From NCBI RefSeq assembly GCF_000003815.2, contig NC_049981.1, positions 19,610,559 to 19,674,558 of the forward strand: 64,000 nt of DNA. The letters are read 5' to 3'. This DNA is from Branchiostoma floridae. Taxonomy: Eukaryota > Chordata > Leptocardii > Amphioxiformes > Branchiostomatidae. The translations under genes and the position numbers were made by a program. The notes below the pieces were generated by a model. That model saw only the letters and a list, made by a program, of their open reading frames with translations. It had not been told where the DNA came from and made no database searches. Below, in pieces: positions 34,101 to 44,257 of this stretch. Each line of letters starts with the position of its first letter. Position 1 is the first letter of the stretch.

Positions 34101-37100
34101 NNNNNNNNNNNNNNNNNNNNNNNNNNNNNNNNNNNNNNNNNNNNNNNNNNNNNNNNNNNNNNNNNNNNNNNNNNNNNNNNNNNNNNNNNNNNNNNNNNNN
34201 NNNNNAATCAGGGGTGCGTACTTTAATTGGGGTGCGTACTTTATTCGAGAATATACGGTAAGTCCTTTCATGAACTAGTGATATTGAGTAGCACAAACTT
34301 AGATGGGGGAGGGGAGGACCAGGTCGGATCAAAGAAATCTCCAATTGTTTCCATCTCATGTGAACTGGGTTGACAGACATGATGTAAGATTTTGGTGTAG
34401 AAATGGCCATTGTAACAAACCTATAATTACCGGTATGTAATTTTAGTACGCCTTATTCTTATAAAGGATTCATACCTTCTGTAACATCTGGAGTCTGTAC
34501 ATGTTCATAGTGTGTACTGGTGCAGTCTCTCTGCTAGCAGGTAGTGAAGAAATACAGTCAGAATATGATGTCCTTTCCACTTTTACATTGTACAACTCAA
34601 GTGATGGCTATCATGAGGAAATATCTGCCTTTGATCAACATTCATTGAACGGAAAAAAAGCATCCATCCTGAATCTTAGCACATTCTAATCGTGTTTGGT
34701 GAAGACTGGTGACAGTGTATAGATTGACTTGAGTAGGGAACTGTGAGCATTGTACATACAGGAAAGATGTGAAAGCTATATACAATGTATCTACTGAGTT
34801 TTGTGGAGGTCTACTGTCAAAAGAGTCAAATAAAACTTGATTTTTTTTTTTTGCATACAAAAATCGTTACCGACTGAATTTGTCAGTTATTCTATTTATG
34901 AATCTCCTAAAGGCACAGCATCAAGTTCTCTGACGAGGTCTTTTTTAACCTCCTTGGTGTTATTAAACAGCCGTCGGGGTCTCGCTGGCGGCGTCTCGCG
35001 TCCTCCCCAGCCATGTGGAAATTTTGGAAGGTCGGTGACCGGAGAGAGCTCGCCCGGAACGTCGCATGTATAGACAACTACTTTTGTATAGTTGCATATG
35101 TTGGAACAAATAGCAATTTATTACAGGCCTGCGATAACAAAACCTACTAGTATATTGTTTTCGTTGGCGTCCATGGGCGCCACCANNNNNNNNNNNNNNN
35201 NNNNNNNNNNNNNNNNNNNNNNNNNNNNNNNNNNNNNNNNNNNNNNNNNNNNNNNNNNNNNNNNNNNNNNNNNNNNNNNNNNNNNTGTCGCGATTTTGAT
35301 GTGTTATTACGATGTTCAATTTTAGGACCATATATCCGTGCACAAAATAAAGCGCTTATATACCGACGCTTTCGATCAGTCCTCTGATCCTTCTCAAGTT
35401 GAAATGACCCAGAGCCTAAGTCACGATGTGGAGAATTACCTCTATGAAATCCAGAATTGTGCAGAGATCTGACGTGGGGTGGGTGGCGGTTGCATGTGGA
35501 AAATTGCTTACTACTCGAAATTTCAAGGGATCTTCGTGGAAGAAACTTCAACAAAAGTGTATCCCTCTTTGATATATGTAAAATACACTGACTAATATTT
35601 TATCTAATTGATTTCAAATGAGAAGATTCCAAGCTACCCCGATGGAGTGAGTTTGTGGCCCATAACCACTGACGTAATGAATCAAAATCTCAATAATTTT
35701 GCTTTCCGAAAAGAAATGAAACGTTCCTTTCAACATACCACAATGAAACTGCATTTGCATTTTGAAACTCATTAAGTACAATTTTATTAACAGACACAGA
35801 CCTGACAAAAATCAGTAAACTGGATGCTGCACCAATTAGAAAATGAACACATTATATCAGCAGGCATCTATACGTTTAAGGGCTTACTGGTGCAATAAAT
35901 TACGAGAACAAATTGAATAAACTTTGTACGTCAACGTACAGAACAAGTGTTGTTCACATGAACATAGGACTTTATAACACCAGTGGTAATCAGATACTCC
36001 ACTAATTCCTTAGTAGCGAAATGGACAATTGTTTTGAGTATCGCCCCTTCAAAAGTTTGCACAGACCATCAAGTCCGGACCTGCACCTGATCCTTTGTAC
36101 CTGTACCTGAATTTTCTGTTCCAGTACCCACCCCTAGTTCATACCATTGAAACTGTTCTGAAACTCATCTGGTAAAAGTTTTACCTACACAATATAAGTA
36201 AGCGAAAGACCAGCTTTTTTTAAAAGCTCTTGTTTACACATAGATTTGAACAACATACTTGAATAAGAAATGCATTCATGTGGTTCATGAACCTTTCGCG
36301 CTGCGTGTTACGGCAAACACTGTGAGACAATTTCGTGTATGTGACCTTCCAATTTTGTGCTACGCTGGACAGTGTGCCTAACTCGGTACGCTTTTTTACA
36401 TTTTGCTCTCTTCAGAAGTAAGTGGTAAATTTAAGTACACAGAAAAAAATCAATAGTATGATATTTTAGATTACTTTTAACAGTAAAATCGTGACTGTAT
36501 GTACTTTCTGTCTCATATGAGGAAGGCTGTACCTAGAACAATCCAGCTGATGTTTTTACGGGCAATGGGCTGAATGCACTGATTGTGAATGCCCGACTAA
36601 AAAAACCATTACGAAAAAACGACACCACCAACATCAACAAAACTCTGTGTGATTATATGAAAACATCATATACATCTCTCTATCAAGTCTTATTTTCATA
36701 GACAGCACGATTCATTTGTTACAGTCAAATAAATCTTTGGAGCGTTCTCTTGTCTGCCACATTCACGGCCACACTCCCTTGGGAGTACAATGGTGGCAAT
36801 GTTTATGTCGCTTCCTTTTGGTTGCTTTTCTACTCAACAAACATTTGAAGACCCATATCCATAGTGTTTTATGGAGCTTTATTTATGTGTATCATGGCAG
36901 TCGTGTGACTGCTTGGACGAGTTTGTATAGTTAGCGACACGAGCCGCCAATACGCAGAGGCCGGTGACCGCAGTGATTCAGCACTGTCGAAATTACTGTT
37001 AGAATTCTGTTTTTAAAAAACATGAAGTAAATATGTTAAAGTATACTTGGAATGCAAATTAAAGCTGTGTGCATGGACTTGGTTCATTTACCTTTGTAAT

Positions 37101-39906
37101 CAGCATAGTCAGTGGCAACAAACACGGTGTACTTATGGATAATAAGATCAGAAAAAAAATCCGTACCGTCTTAGGACGGGAACCGTCTTAGGGCGGTCCC
37201 CGTTAGTACACATTTATAGGAATACTAGCCATTCATATAAACTCCCTATTAGAAGAACCAAATAAACTAAACAGACTGGTACAGCCGATAGCAACTTTGA
37301 TGCATGAGTTAGAATATCCCATGTGATGCATAGAATACATTTCCCTTCCCTAGGGAAACAGTTCATTTTTTGCCACTTTTCCTCTATCTTGGCTTTCCTG
37401 TCCATCCAATTCATAGGTAGGAATCGGTAAAAACTTGGTGGGATATAGATGTTATTTGAAACAGCCTGCCTCCATGTATGGCTGTTGTGTTTCAGTCACT
37501 TTGACAAAACATCACATTCTCTCTTGATGTCTAGTTTTGAGATAACACCATGGGAGATGAATTCCTTATTTAAAAGTTACGTTCATAAGCATGGCTTCTT
37601 TGTGCATCAGTCATTATGTTTCTTCCTGTATTTCACCACATGCTCTCCTAGATAAACCACAGAGCAGCATTCCTCCTCTGGTGAATGTGTAAGGAAAAGT
37701 TGGAGGAAACACTGACAGGTTGGGAGGAAACACTGGCCTTACATTTCCTTGCTTTGTTTCCTGTTAGAGAGATCAAGCAGCCATCCCAGCATTCCTTGCA
37801 ACACACATTGTACTACACACATCCCTGATGGCTGACTGTGGGAAACAAGCATATAGCCTTGTCATATTGCCTTTGACTGTGTAGCAAGTGTACAATTTGA
37901 TCACTTAATTTTCTTTTCTTGAATCTGCTTTCCTGTGCAGCTGATGCCACCACGACGATCTGCCACCGGTACACCCCCGGGGACCAGCTGGAAGTGTTCA
38001 CCAAGACGGCGGACATCATCATCGTGGCGGTGGGCCAGCCCAACCTCATCACTGCAGACATGGTGAAGGAAGGGGTGGTGGTGATAGACGTGGGCATCAA
38101 CAGGGTCATGGACCCCGCCACTGGCAAAATGAAGCTTGTTGGAGATGTGGACTTTGAAGGTCTGTAAATTTGCTTGTGTTTGCTATCAAGATCTCCTAGG
38201 GTGATTTAACATGTTTTCTCCTATGTTCTTCAACATATCGTTTTTGTGTTTGATCGTACATCAACATGTCTTTTTTTCCATTGATTGTTTATATTATTCA
38301 TCTTCTATCTTTGTATATGCTGTATTTTACTTAATGTAATCGTATCATATTTTTGTATTATTGATGGAATAGCTTCTTATACATATTTTTCTTTTTGCCC
38401 GATCCTCAATAAACAAAGCAATAACCTAATAATGTTCCATCATTTTTATCCTCACGTTAATCGCTAGAACATAATTACCGGATTACAGGATACCATGAAG
38501 CTAGCTACCTTTTACCTTATTTCTTCCACTCTTGCTCAGTTTTTTGGACCAATGTTATGCTTTGAATTACGACTGTAACCAATATGTAACATGAAGATAT
38601 AAGAAATATATGCAGTGTATGCTGTTGTTGTGTAACAACTCACCTGTCATACAGGTGTGTCCCAAAAAGCAAGCTACATCACCCCAGTGCCGGGAGGTGT
38701 TGGCCCCATGACAGTGGCCATGCTGATGAAGAACACCATGCAGGCAGCTAAGGGCCAGTATAGCTGGGACTGATTCAGTACTACTGACAACATGCAGATA
38801 ATACAAAGTAATCTGTTAGTCTACATGTGTAGCTGTAACATGCTTCCTGTAACATGTTTCCTGTTTTTTCGTCCTTTATTTTGCTACAAACAGCATATTG
38901 ATCACAGAAAGTAATCTATCACCCAGCTACCCACAGCTCCTGTAATCGTGCTTTTAAACAAAGCCTTTTCTTTTGTTTCCTTGCAAACAACAGAGCACAT
39001 GTATTTTTCAATTTGCTTTTGAAGTGTGCATTAATTCCTTTTCAGACTTTTATTTCCAGCTGTACACTACCCTCCCAAACCCACTGGTCCTACCCTCTTG
39101 CCTTAGTTCTGCTGCACAGATAATGCAGAATATGTACTCCTAGTGAGACAACCATAGCAAAGGAAAGAACCTTCATAGCTCTGCTCTTCCCATCCCGAAT
39201 ACCACCATTTTTAGCAAAATCTTTCCACACTATGCATAACACAGGTCACTTTGAATTTGTTAAGACAGTAGGTAAATGAAACATAACTGTAAAAGTTATG
39301 TAAGGAACAAATATACCATGATGTATCTTTCCCAAATGCCATATAAAACTCTATAAACTCATGAACAAGTCGAAACAAAAAGGTTAATTCTGATAAGTGT
39401 TTAAAAGTAAGCATTTTTTTTCAAACTTGAAGTGACCTGTATTGCTATACTTGTATGCTTTTCTTTTACTTGATTTAAGTTTTACCACAGCTTTGCTTTT
39501 TGTTTCAAGAAGGTCCTGCTTTCCTCCATTGTCTTTTTGTTGGCTTCTTTTCCATCACAGGACCCCACCTGCAGTGTTGATATCAATATCTTCTTGTATC
39601 TGGTTTGTCCCTGCTGTTTTTTTTGCAGTGGTTTGTTCCGTTGTTACTCTTAACGTCGGATCAAGAGTTTAAAATTATATGACAGTATATTGAATGCTTA
39701 ATAAAATGTATTAACATCTGTATAATGATTCTGTCCTTCCAACAGGAGTGTCCACGAAGGCTAGCTACATCACACCGGTGCCAGGCGGGGTGGGGCCCAT
39801 GACTGTTGCCATGTTGATGAAGAATACTCTGGCTGCTGCCAAGAAAGACCCCAGCTATGGCCTGTCCATGCACCCAAAGAAAACACTAGGCCAGGAAGTC
39901 TCATAA
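15072..39906 (+). CDS. MTHFD2: MTHFD2-type mitochondrial methylene-THF dehydrogenase/cyclohydrolase
   Basis: Exons 15072-15169 (or 22026-22063), 27084-27158, 27507-27691, 28246-28400, 28584-28704, 30473-30580, 37941-38159, then 38655-38773 or 39746-39906. Product is 359 or 373 residues (human MTHFD2: 350). It oxidises 5,10-methylene-THF and hydrolyses the methenyl product to 10-formyl-THF in mitochondria. Catalytic Tyr108 and Lys112 (SYVKAK) are present, with signatures [11 protein letters not shown] and [10 protein letters not shown]. Arg225 (GRSKNVGMP), Asp249 and Arg257 (CHRYTP) match human Arg201, Asp225 and Arg233, the phosphate/magnesium residues that allow NAD use, which argues for MTHFD2/2L rather than MTHFD1. 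The N-terminus is Arg-rich, as expected of a presequence. Vertebrate MTHFD2 and MTHFD2L may both descend from this gene. Confidence 0.94.
20258..20358. repeat. Short foldback repeat
   Basis: Arms of about 37 bp (TTTACCTGGGTACCAT... against ...ATGGTACCCTGTAAA) flank a loop rich in A. MITE-like; no target duplication identified. Confidence 0.5.
20753..21323. mobile_element. TA-flanked MITE with 27-bp perfect inverted ends
   Basis: 571 bp. Both ends begin CCGTATATTCTCGAATAAAG and continue GTACGCAC, perfectly inverted, with TA on each outer side (20751-20752, 21324-21325). The interior repeats GGGGTGCGTACTTTA. A TA target suggests Tc1/mariner-type mobilisation. The right end of another copy follows the gap at 34206-34258. 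It is embedded in DNA rich in GGTACAGGTAC (20694-21610), related to the hAT-like family at 4291. Confidence 0.8.
22026..22063 (+). CDS. MTHFD2: Candidate MTHFD2 alternative first exon 1b
   Basis: ATG in TTTCACCATGC, then CTCCGTTCCCTC..., encoding [12 protein letters not shown] plus two bases before a strong donor CG|GTGAGT. The peptide is a compact Arg/Leu import-signal type. Its phase matches that of exon 1a exactly, so splicing to 27084 gives a junction Arg and an in-frame protein. No homology or transcript evidence is available here. Confidence 0.4.
25091..25160. repeat. (TG)n microsatellite
   Basis: Almost pure TG/GTTT repeat over about 70 bp, in MTHFD2 intron 1. Confidence 0.95.
25706..26725. 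mobile_element. hAT-like element, 1020 bp, exact 8-bp duplication
   Basis: Inverted ends TAGTGGTGCGTACCG on both sides, flanked by GCAATAAA at 25698-25705 and 26726-26733. Subterminal regions carry CCGGTTTT and GGACCTGAACCGGAA repeats like the element at 4291. Inside, ATG at 26091 opens a 24-residue-plus frame that reaches a strong donor CCATGG|GTGAGT at about 26182, perhaps a leftover first exon of the autonomous parent. No transposase core is visible. Confidence 0.85.
27084..27158 (+). CDS. MTHFD2: MTHFD2 exon 2
   Basis: Acceptor CCACCCAG, donor TACAA|GTAAGC. Encodes [20 protein letters not shown], then LPEY, a linker between presequence and enzyme. Phases match both neighbours; the linker itself is poorly conserved in the family. 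Confidence 0.8.
27507..27691 (+). CDS. MTHFD2: MTHFD2 exon 3, catalytic Tyr/Lys
   Basis: Acceptor GATCCAG, donor GCTG|GTAAGT. Encodes [20 protein letters not shown], then [20 protein letters not shown]. Tyr108 and Lys112 correspond to the catalytic pair of the family. Confidence 0.95.
28246..28400 (+). CDS. MTHFD2: MTHFD2 exon 4, family signature 1
   Basis: Acceptor CTTTTGTAG. Encodes [20 protein letters not shown], then [10 protein letters not shown], the first THF dehydrogenase/cyclohydrolase signature. The donor GCG|GTCTGT is non-consensus after the GT but is required by the frame. Confidence 0.95.
28584..28704 (+). CDS. MTHFD2: MTHFD2 exon 5
   Basis: Acceptor CACTACAG, donor ACAG|GTAAAA. 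Encodes [20 protein letters not shown], then [14 protein letters not shown], matching KDVDGF and PATPWGV of vertebrate MTHFD2. Confidence 0.95.
30473..30580 (+). CDS. MTHFD2: MTHFD2 exon 6, nucleotide/phosphate site
   Basis: Acceptor CTTTGCAG, donor TGTG|GTAGGG. Encodes [20 protein letters not shown], then [10 protein letters not shown]. Arg225 in GRSKNVG matches the human phosphate-binding Arg201. Confidence 0.95.
31380..32690. other. CpG-rich block of unknown nature
   Basis: Markedly richer in CG than the intron around it. Includes a TCCGTCCG run, the hairpin CTTTCGCCGCG/CGCGGCGAAAG near 31490-31520, and two tandem copies of a unit containing GGGCGGGCAGTCTTC (about 32275-32335, 32355-32430). 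ACACGG...TACG at the left and CGTACGCCGTGT at the right may be inverted ends, suggesting a transposon. No homologous ORF recognised. Confidence 0.4.
33386..33503 (+). pseudogene. Orphan terminal-exon-like frame inside MTHFD2 intron 6
   Basis: A strong acceptor (CCCCTTTCCTTACAG) is followed by a frame with many G/C third positions, reading [20 protein letters not shown], then [18 protein letters not shown] and TAG. The helical, charged composition looks like real protein, but I do not recognise the family. The opposite strand is also open and ends at a GTAAGG donor, so the strand is not certain. It may be a gene fragment copied into the intron or an exon of a nested gene. Confidence 0.3.
33797..34205. 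other. Assembly gap (409 N)
   Basis: Run of N. Long open frames across it are artefacts. Confidence 1.
34206..34258. mobile_element. Right end of TA-flanked MITE, copy 2
   Basis: Ends with the same inverted terminus (CTTTATTCGAGAATATACGG then TA) as the element at 20753-21323; the rest is in the gap. Confidence 0.85.
35186..35285. other. Assembly gap (100 N)
   Basis: Run of exactly 100 N, the usual placeholder for unknown length. Confidence 1.
35330..35420 (-). repeat. Possible retroelement terminus
   Basis: Minus strand contains GATCAGAGGACTGATCGAAA, then GCGTCGGTATATAAGCGC, resembling end sequences of Penelope-like and related retroelements. The assignment is weak; the adjacent gap hides the rest. 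Confidence 0.25.
36060..36137. mobile_element. Half copy of hAT-like family
   Basis: Read on the minus strand it starts TAGGGGTGGGTACTGGAAC and continues with CAGGTACAGG repeats, matching the left end of the element at 4291-4724. The other end was not found. Confidence 0.6.
37941..38159 (+). CDS. MTHFD2: MTHFD2 exon 7, NAD-domain
   Basis: Acceptor TCCTGTGCAG. Encodes [40 protein letters not shown], and [20 protein letters not shown], ending LVGDVDFE. Asp249 and Arg257 (HRYTP) support the NAD-dependent mitochondrial type. The donor is again GTCTGT (GAAG|GTCTGT) and faces two competing last exons. Confidence 0.95.
38655..38773 (+). CDS. MTHFD2: MTHFD2 alternative last exon 8a
   Basis: Acceptor GTCATACAG. 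Encodes [38 protein letters not shown] and TGA. Carries the second family signature PGGVGPMT and its own stop, with no donor inside. An AATAAA at 39700 could serve its 3' end. Splices in the same phase as exon 8b. Confidence 0.88.
39700..39705 (+). promoter_or_regulatory. Candidate poly(A) signal for exon 8a form
   Basis: AATAAA 927 bp past the exon 8a stop and about 40 bp before exon 8b; use of this site would exclude exon 8b. Confidence 0.4.
39746..39906 (+). CDS. MTHFD2: MTHFD2 alternative last exon 8b
   Basis: Acceptor CTTCCAACAG with a better pyrimidine tract than 8a. Encodes [20 protein letters not shown], then [18 protein letters not shown], a longer basic tail and TAA. Over the first 32 full codons it differs from 8a by 3 amino-acid and 16 silent changes, so both copies look maintained by selection. 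The tail is 14 residues longer than in 8a. Confidence 0.92.
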
Positions 39907-42400
39907 ACCATATAGCACTCACTGGTCACTTGCAACTTAGGAATATGTCCTAAATTTGAAGAAAAAAAATCTAGCAACCTCTTGTTGAGGGATATGTAGC
40001 AATGGAAAGAATCACTTTTACATATCTTCATCTCTGTCACACCCTTCATAGTTATGGATATACCTGACTTACTGGATTTCATGTGACTAGTATTTGGAGG
40101 CATTAGCATTGAAATGCAGGGCAAGTATACACACACTCAAGATTAGTATCAAGAACCATGGGAGAGACAGAGCTACCTGCAGCACTGATTACTTAAGATT
40201 CAGGAAGTACTTACTTTTTCCAAGCCTTACATTACAATCTTACTAAATGTACTATAAAGGTTGATCTTTTTCTATGAAAAATTCATCCTTTAGTAGTTTC
40301 ACATAAAAGAGCCCTACGGTATTTCTCTTTTGACATTCTCATTGAACCCTGATGCAAAGTTTCATTCACGTAGAAGTGACCTTAGAATATATACTGGTAT
40401 ATAGTAGAATTAAGCTGGTATACTAGAATTAAGCTGTAGTCAGTATGCATACTGAACATTCTATACATTGAACCTTCTCCATATTACCTAAGCCTGTGAG
40501 AACCAAGATTGGTCCCAAAAGGCTAAATCAGCAGGTAAAGGCTAATTGACTAGCTCTTCAAGTATTAAACTTGAATAGACTTGTGTACAGACACAAGTAT
40601 TACATGGCTAAGAAACCTATTTTCTGCAACTTAAATATCCTAGAATAATGAAAATTATGTACAAAAAATAATATAATGATTGGTCATGCTCTGCTCTTTA
40701 GTGAAGAAAATCATTGAAAATCTAGTGTCATTTCCTGAATCTATGGTCAAGGAAAAGAAGGAAAATTTTGAGAATGCTTGCTTAGTTGTCTTAGGCACAG
40801 CAACTTATTTTAGAGCAGCAACTCACAACTGTAACAATTTCAAAGCTCTGCTAACATCCAAACAACTACACTTACCTGCATGCATCGCCGCTGTTTATTT
40901 ATCGCACCATAAAGAACCATTTTAAGTACTAATATATGTACATGTATTTATAGGTTGTGGAAGAAGATATATTTTCTTTAAGAATAGCTAACTTAAAGTA
41001 GGTTTTAGCAGTGTGTCAAGTTGCTCAAAGCTTTAGAGATAATGAAAGTACTTGCACCCAACATTGAGTCATGAAACTGTGTTGTAAAGTGGTTGCTAGC
41101 TGGAAACTGCTGTGAGATAACATTAGTGTCAAACTGCTGTGAGAGACCATCATGGCTATATTGGGATAATGGTAATGGAAAATTACTGGTTCCGTTGGAA
41201 TTGAGATTTAATCCTGCCAGAGGAGACGCCATCTGCTGTCTGATGACAATTGTCTGACAGTTTACTCGCATGTGCCACATAGAAATATTTAAAGAATCAG
41301 AAATTTGAGTGGAAAAATTTACGTTGTTATGTAAAAATTAAGTTATACTAAGAGGTAGGTTTTAGCCTTAGTTTTTTAGTACTGTAACAGTAACTTTAAT
41401 TAGATGTTGTGCCAATCAATTAGAGCGATTCTTCTCTATAGAAATTTACAGCAGTCCAAGCTTTAATGTGTCACAATAATTCTCTTTTGGTGTAATGACA
41501 AATATTTCTAGTTTTACAACAGATCTCACAATCAAGGATAGAATAATTGATATATAGAAATCTGTATGGGGGAAGTTTACTAGCTCAGCTGATGCTAAAA
41601 ACTGGTACCAGGAAAAACAAGAATTCTGTTGTACAAAAAAAAAGAGGAAAAAGCTTTGTCGAATATTCTAAGATACATTGTCCTGGGACATATACTACAA
41701 TGTATTGTACATACATGTAGTAGGAAGTTATATCAACTTTATATTGGAATGTCATACTTGTACTTAAGTCAGTATTGTCTTTTTAAATACTAGTATACTG
41801 GTAGCTTTTAGTAACAAGGAATGGTTGTTGTGTTCTTGTCAGTTTTTTAATGTGCATCTTGCCTTTTAGGTATTTTTTATGGCTGCTGGTGTTTAAAAAT
41901 GTAAGGCGCCATTCTTTGCCAAAGGTACTTAAACTGTGTTAATAGATTATCAATATCTTGCCTGTTGTTTTGTCAAGTAATGTTGGAACAATGTACATTT
42001 TGGTTCCTTTCAAGTTGAACATTTGTTTATCTATTTTATAAACTTTTTGTTTTCATTATATCTTACTGTTTCCCATGTATGGTTATCCTATTCTTCTCAT
42101 ATTCTTTGCATAAAATCGTTCCAGCCATGTGGCTTTTTTCTGATTTAAAACAGAGAGGCCAGTATGGCATATAAGGTAACAAAACTTATCAAATGTACTG
42201 TTTTATGTTAAACTCCTTTTAACCTTTTTTAATGATATGCTGTTATTGGTAGTCCCAAGTCCTTTCAATACTGTTAGTGTGCCAAAGAACTTGTACAATG
42301 TATTTTCAAAGCTGCCAAATGTCACAAATTATTTTGCATTTAAATTTGCATTTCCTGTGTAACAAGTCATCATGATTTATCTTGTGTAATAAATTGCTGT
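39907..42400 (+). other. MTHFD2: Probable MTHFD2 3' UTR
   Basis: AT-rich, no coding sequence recognised. AATAAA occurs at 42388-42393, with further AATAAA at 43723 and 43981. True 3' end is not determinable from sequence alone. Confidence 0.4.
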
Positions 42401-42552
42401 TACAGTACGGTACCCATGTACATGATTCCTTTTGTTCTTTTACACATCCTCATTCAAGTTCTAAGCCCTTCACTCTACACAAAATGATAAAAATTATTGC
42501 TTTTGTCTTTAGAGTGCTACTACATGTACCAAATATCCTCACATGTGAAGTG

Positions 42553-42706
42553 TAGAAACCACAGGAACATGTCATGAATATTGCAGACAAAAAATAAGGT
42601 AAAAAAGAGCTCCTGATTTGCATTAGTATTAGAAACCACAGGAACATGTCATGAATATTGCAGACAAAAAATAAGGTAAAAAAGAGCTCCTGATTTGCAT
42701 TAGTAT
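42553..42706. repeat. Tandem duplication, 2 x 77 bp
   Basis: Units 42553-42629 and 42630-42706 appear identical (start TAGAAACCACAGGAACATGT). Either a recent tandem duplication or an assembly artefact. Confidence 0.9.
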
Positions 42707-43177
42707 CTGATAATGTCAATCATTCTTCAAGGTAAATTGAATGTACCAAAAACCGTTGCCCTCTTCAAACCTGCTATATGCACATCTTCTATCAGATTTA
42801 TGCATCCACACCTCATAAGGGCCCTTTTGTCTCTTGCTGGCATCTTCAACATCAGTCATCATCCAGACAGATCTTTTCACACAGCTTTACTTCAGAGCTT
42901 CTAACATAGCTCCTCTCCAGGCTAACCTATTGATCTAGCACATTAATCCTACCAGCCATGGCCTGGCGTGCATGAACCCAATTTCCTGCCAGCGCTCAAG
43001 AGGAAATAGTGCAGCATCCATTCTCAAGCAGTCATCCATCTAAAAAAGTGGAGTGGCTTGAAATTATATGGCTAATTCTGGCCAGTTGAAACTTGTAGGG
43101 ACCCTAGAAATTTGGAACCTCTTACAGATTTCTAAGGCCACACTGACTTGTCTATGTGGATGACAGCCATGCTCCCA

Positions 43178-43475
43178 GCAATTTTTGTCCGTTTGTAATA
43201 CAAAGGTTTGCAATCATAAAAAGATACTGCAAAATATGCAAAGAGATGCTGTAAATTGCAAAATGAAATCAACCAATGGAATCTGATACTAATGTGAAAT
43301 CTTCCAAAATCAACGGTGTGAAAAAGCAGAAATAACAAATCTATTGTTTCTATTCACTGTTCCCCATTCCCCATGTGGTCACAACATATATTTCATAGAG
43401 AAGGCAGTTTTTTTAGTCTTGCATCAGCTTTGGGGTGCCCAGAGGATGTCATCCATATAATCAGAATGGTCTCAG
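43178..43475. repeat. Dispersed repeat, copy A
   Basis: Shares ordered segments (AATTTTTGTCCGTTT, AATCTATTGTTT, GCATCAG.TTTGGG, GATGTCATCC) with 49843-50160 in the same orientation. Family not recognised. Confidence 0.5.
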
Positions 43476-44135
43476 ATATGTCTTCTTGCTGGGGCATTTT
43501 ATGATGGAATCTGACTTTGGCACATGAGCACAGAAGAAAACCTGGCTCCTTCAAATGGCATATGAAGCTACAAGACTCCGTGCAGGAACAAGTTGACCTG
43601 ACATTTGGAAAATGACCTCCCATATTATTAAAAGAAACCAATGTTACTGTAATAAATGTAATTTTACAGTGCACATCGCCCTGTAGTATATGCCTCAATA
43701 ATGGATGAAAGTGAAGACAAGCAATAAAAACTGTTCGATCACTTGTATTTTTATCTTGATAAAGTGGGTATTTACATGCTTCATATTTTATGCAGCCTTC
43801 ATGATTTTTATGTGTACAACAAGGTACCTCCCGTATTTAACATTCTTAAATTGCTGCTTGCACAAATTGTTTCAGATAACTTTTATCGGACAAGCAGCTT
43901 CATTTTTTGCCTTCATAATACCAACTGTATACAGGTAGATCTAGTTGCAGTACACTTTGGGCATTTCGTTACATTTTCACAATAAAGTATTTAGATAGAG
44001 GTTTCCTCACATTAATTTCAAACCATCAAACATGCATCGACATGAGTATCTACACCACAATTTGATCAAGACATTACCAAAATTGTTACGTTTGATGTTT
44101 TATGCTAATTGAGGTCAATGTTGCAGTGTACGGGG

Positions 44136-44257
44136 TCAAAGTTGAACCTGTGCTGGCATCTTCTCTCCCTTTAATCCAGCCAGCAGGTTACGTGCGGCCA
44201 AGACAGCCATCTCTGTCCGCGTCTCCACTGTAGCGCTGCCGATATGTGGCAGGACAA
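44136..44257 (-). CDS. GRHPR: GRHPR exon 10, catalytic His and stop
   Basis: Acceptor CTCTTATAG. Encodes [20 protein letters not shown], then [19 protein letters not shown] and TGA. No AATAAA is seen on this strand in the next 450 bp. Confidence 0.96.

Larger units (their letters stand above)
33644..34407. repeat. 150-bp direct duplication across an assembly gap
   Basis: 33644-33793 and 34258-34407 are identical over 150 bp. The second copy directly follows the right end of the TA-flanked MITE. Best read as two haplotypes (with and without the MITE) placed in tandem by the assembler. Confidence 0.85.
30581..37940 (+). other. MTHFD2 intron 6 (7.4 kb) with two assembly gaps
   Basis: Contains a CpG-rich block (about 31380-32690), an orphan exon-like frame (33386-33503), a duplicated flank around a 409-N gap, a 100-N gap, a possible retroelement end (35330-35420), a half hAT-like copy (36060-36137), and otherwise AT-rich DNA. 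Confidence 0.65.

Noticed and set aside
33654-34410. Open frames of 145-222 residues across the large gap
   Set aside because: They consist mostly of N; the flanking residues are translations of the duplicated noncoding flank.
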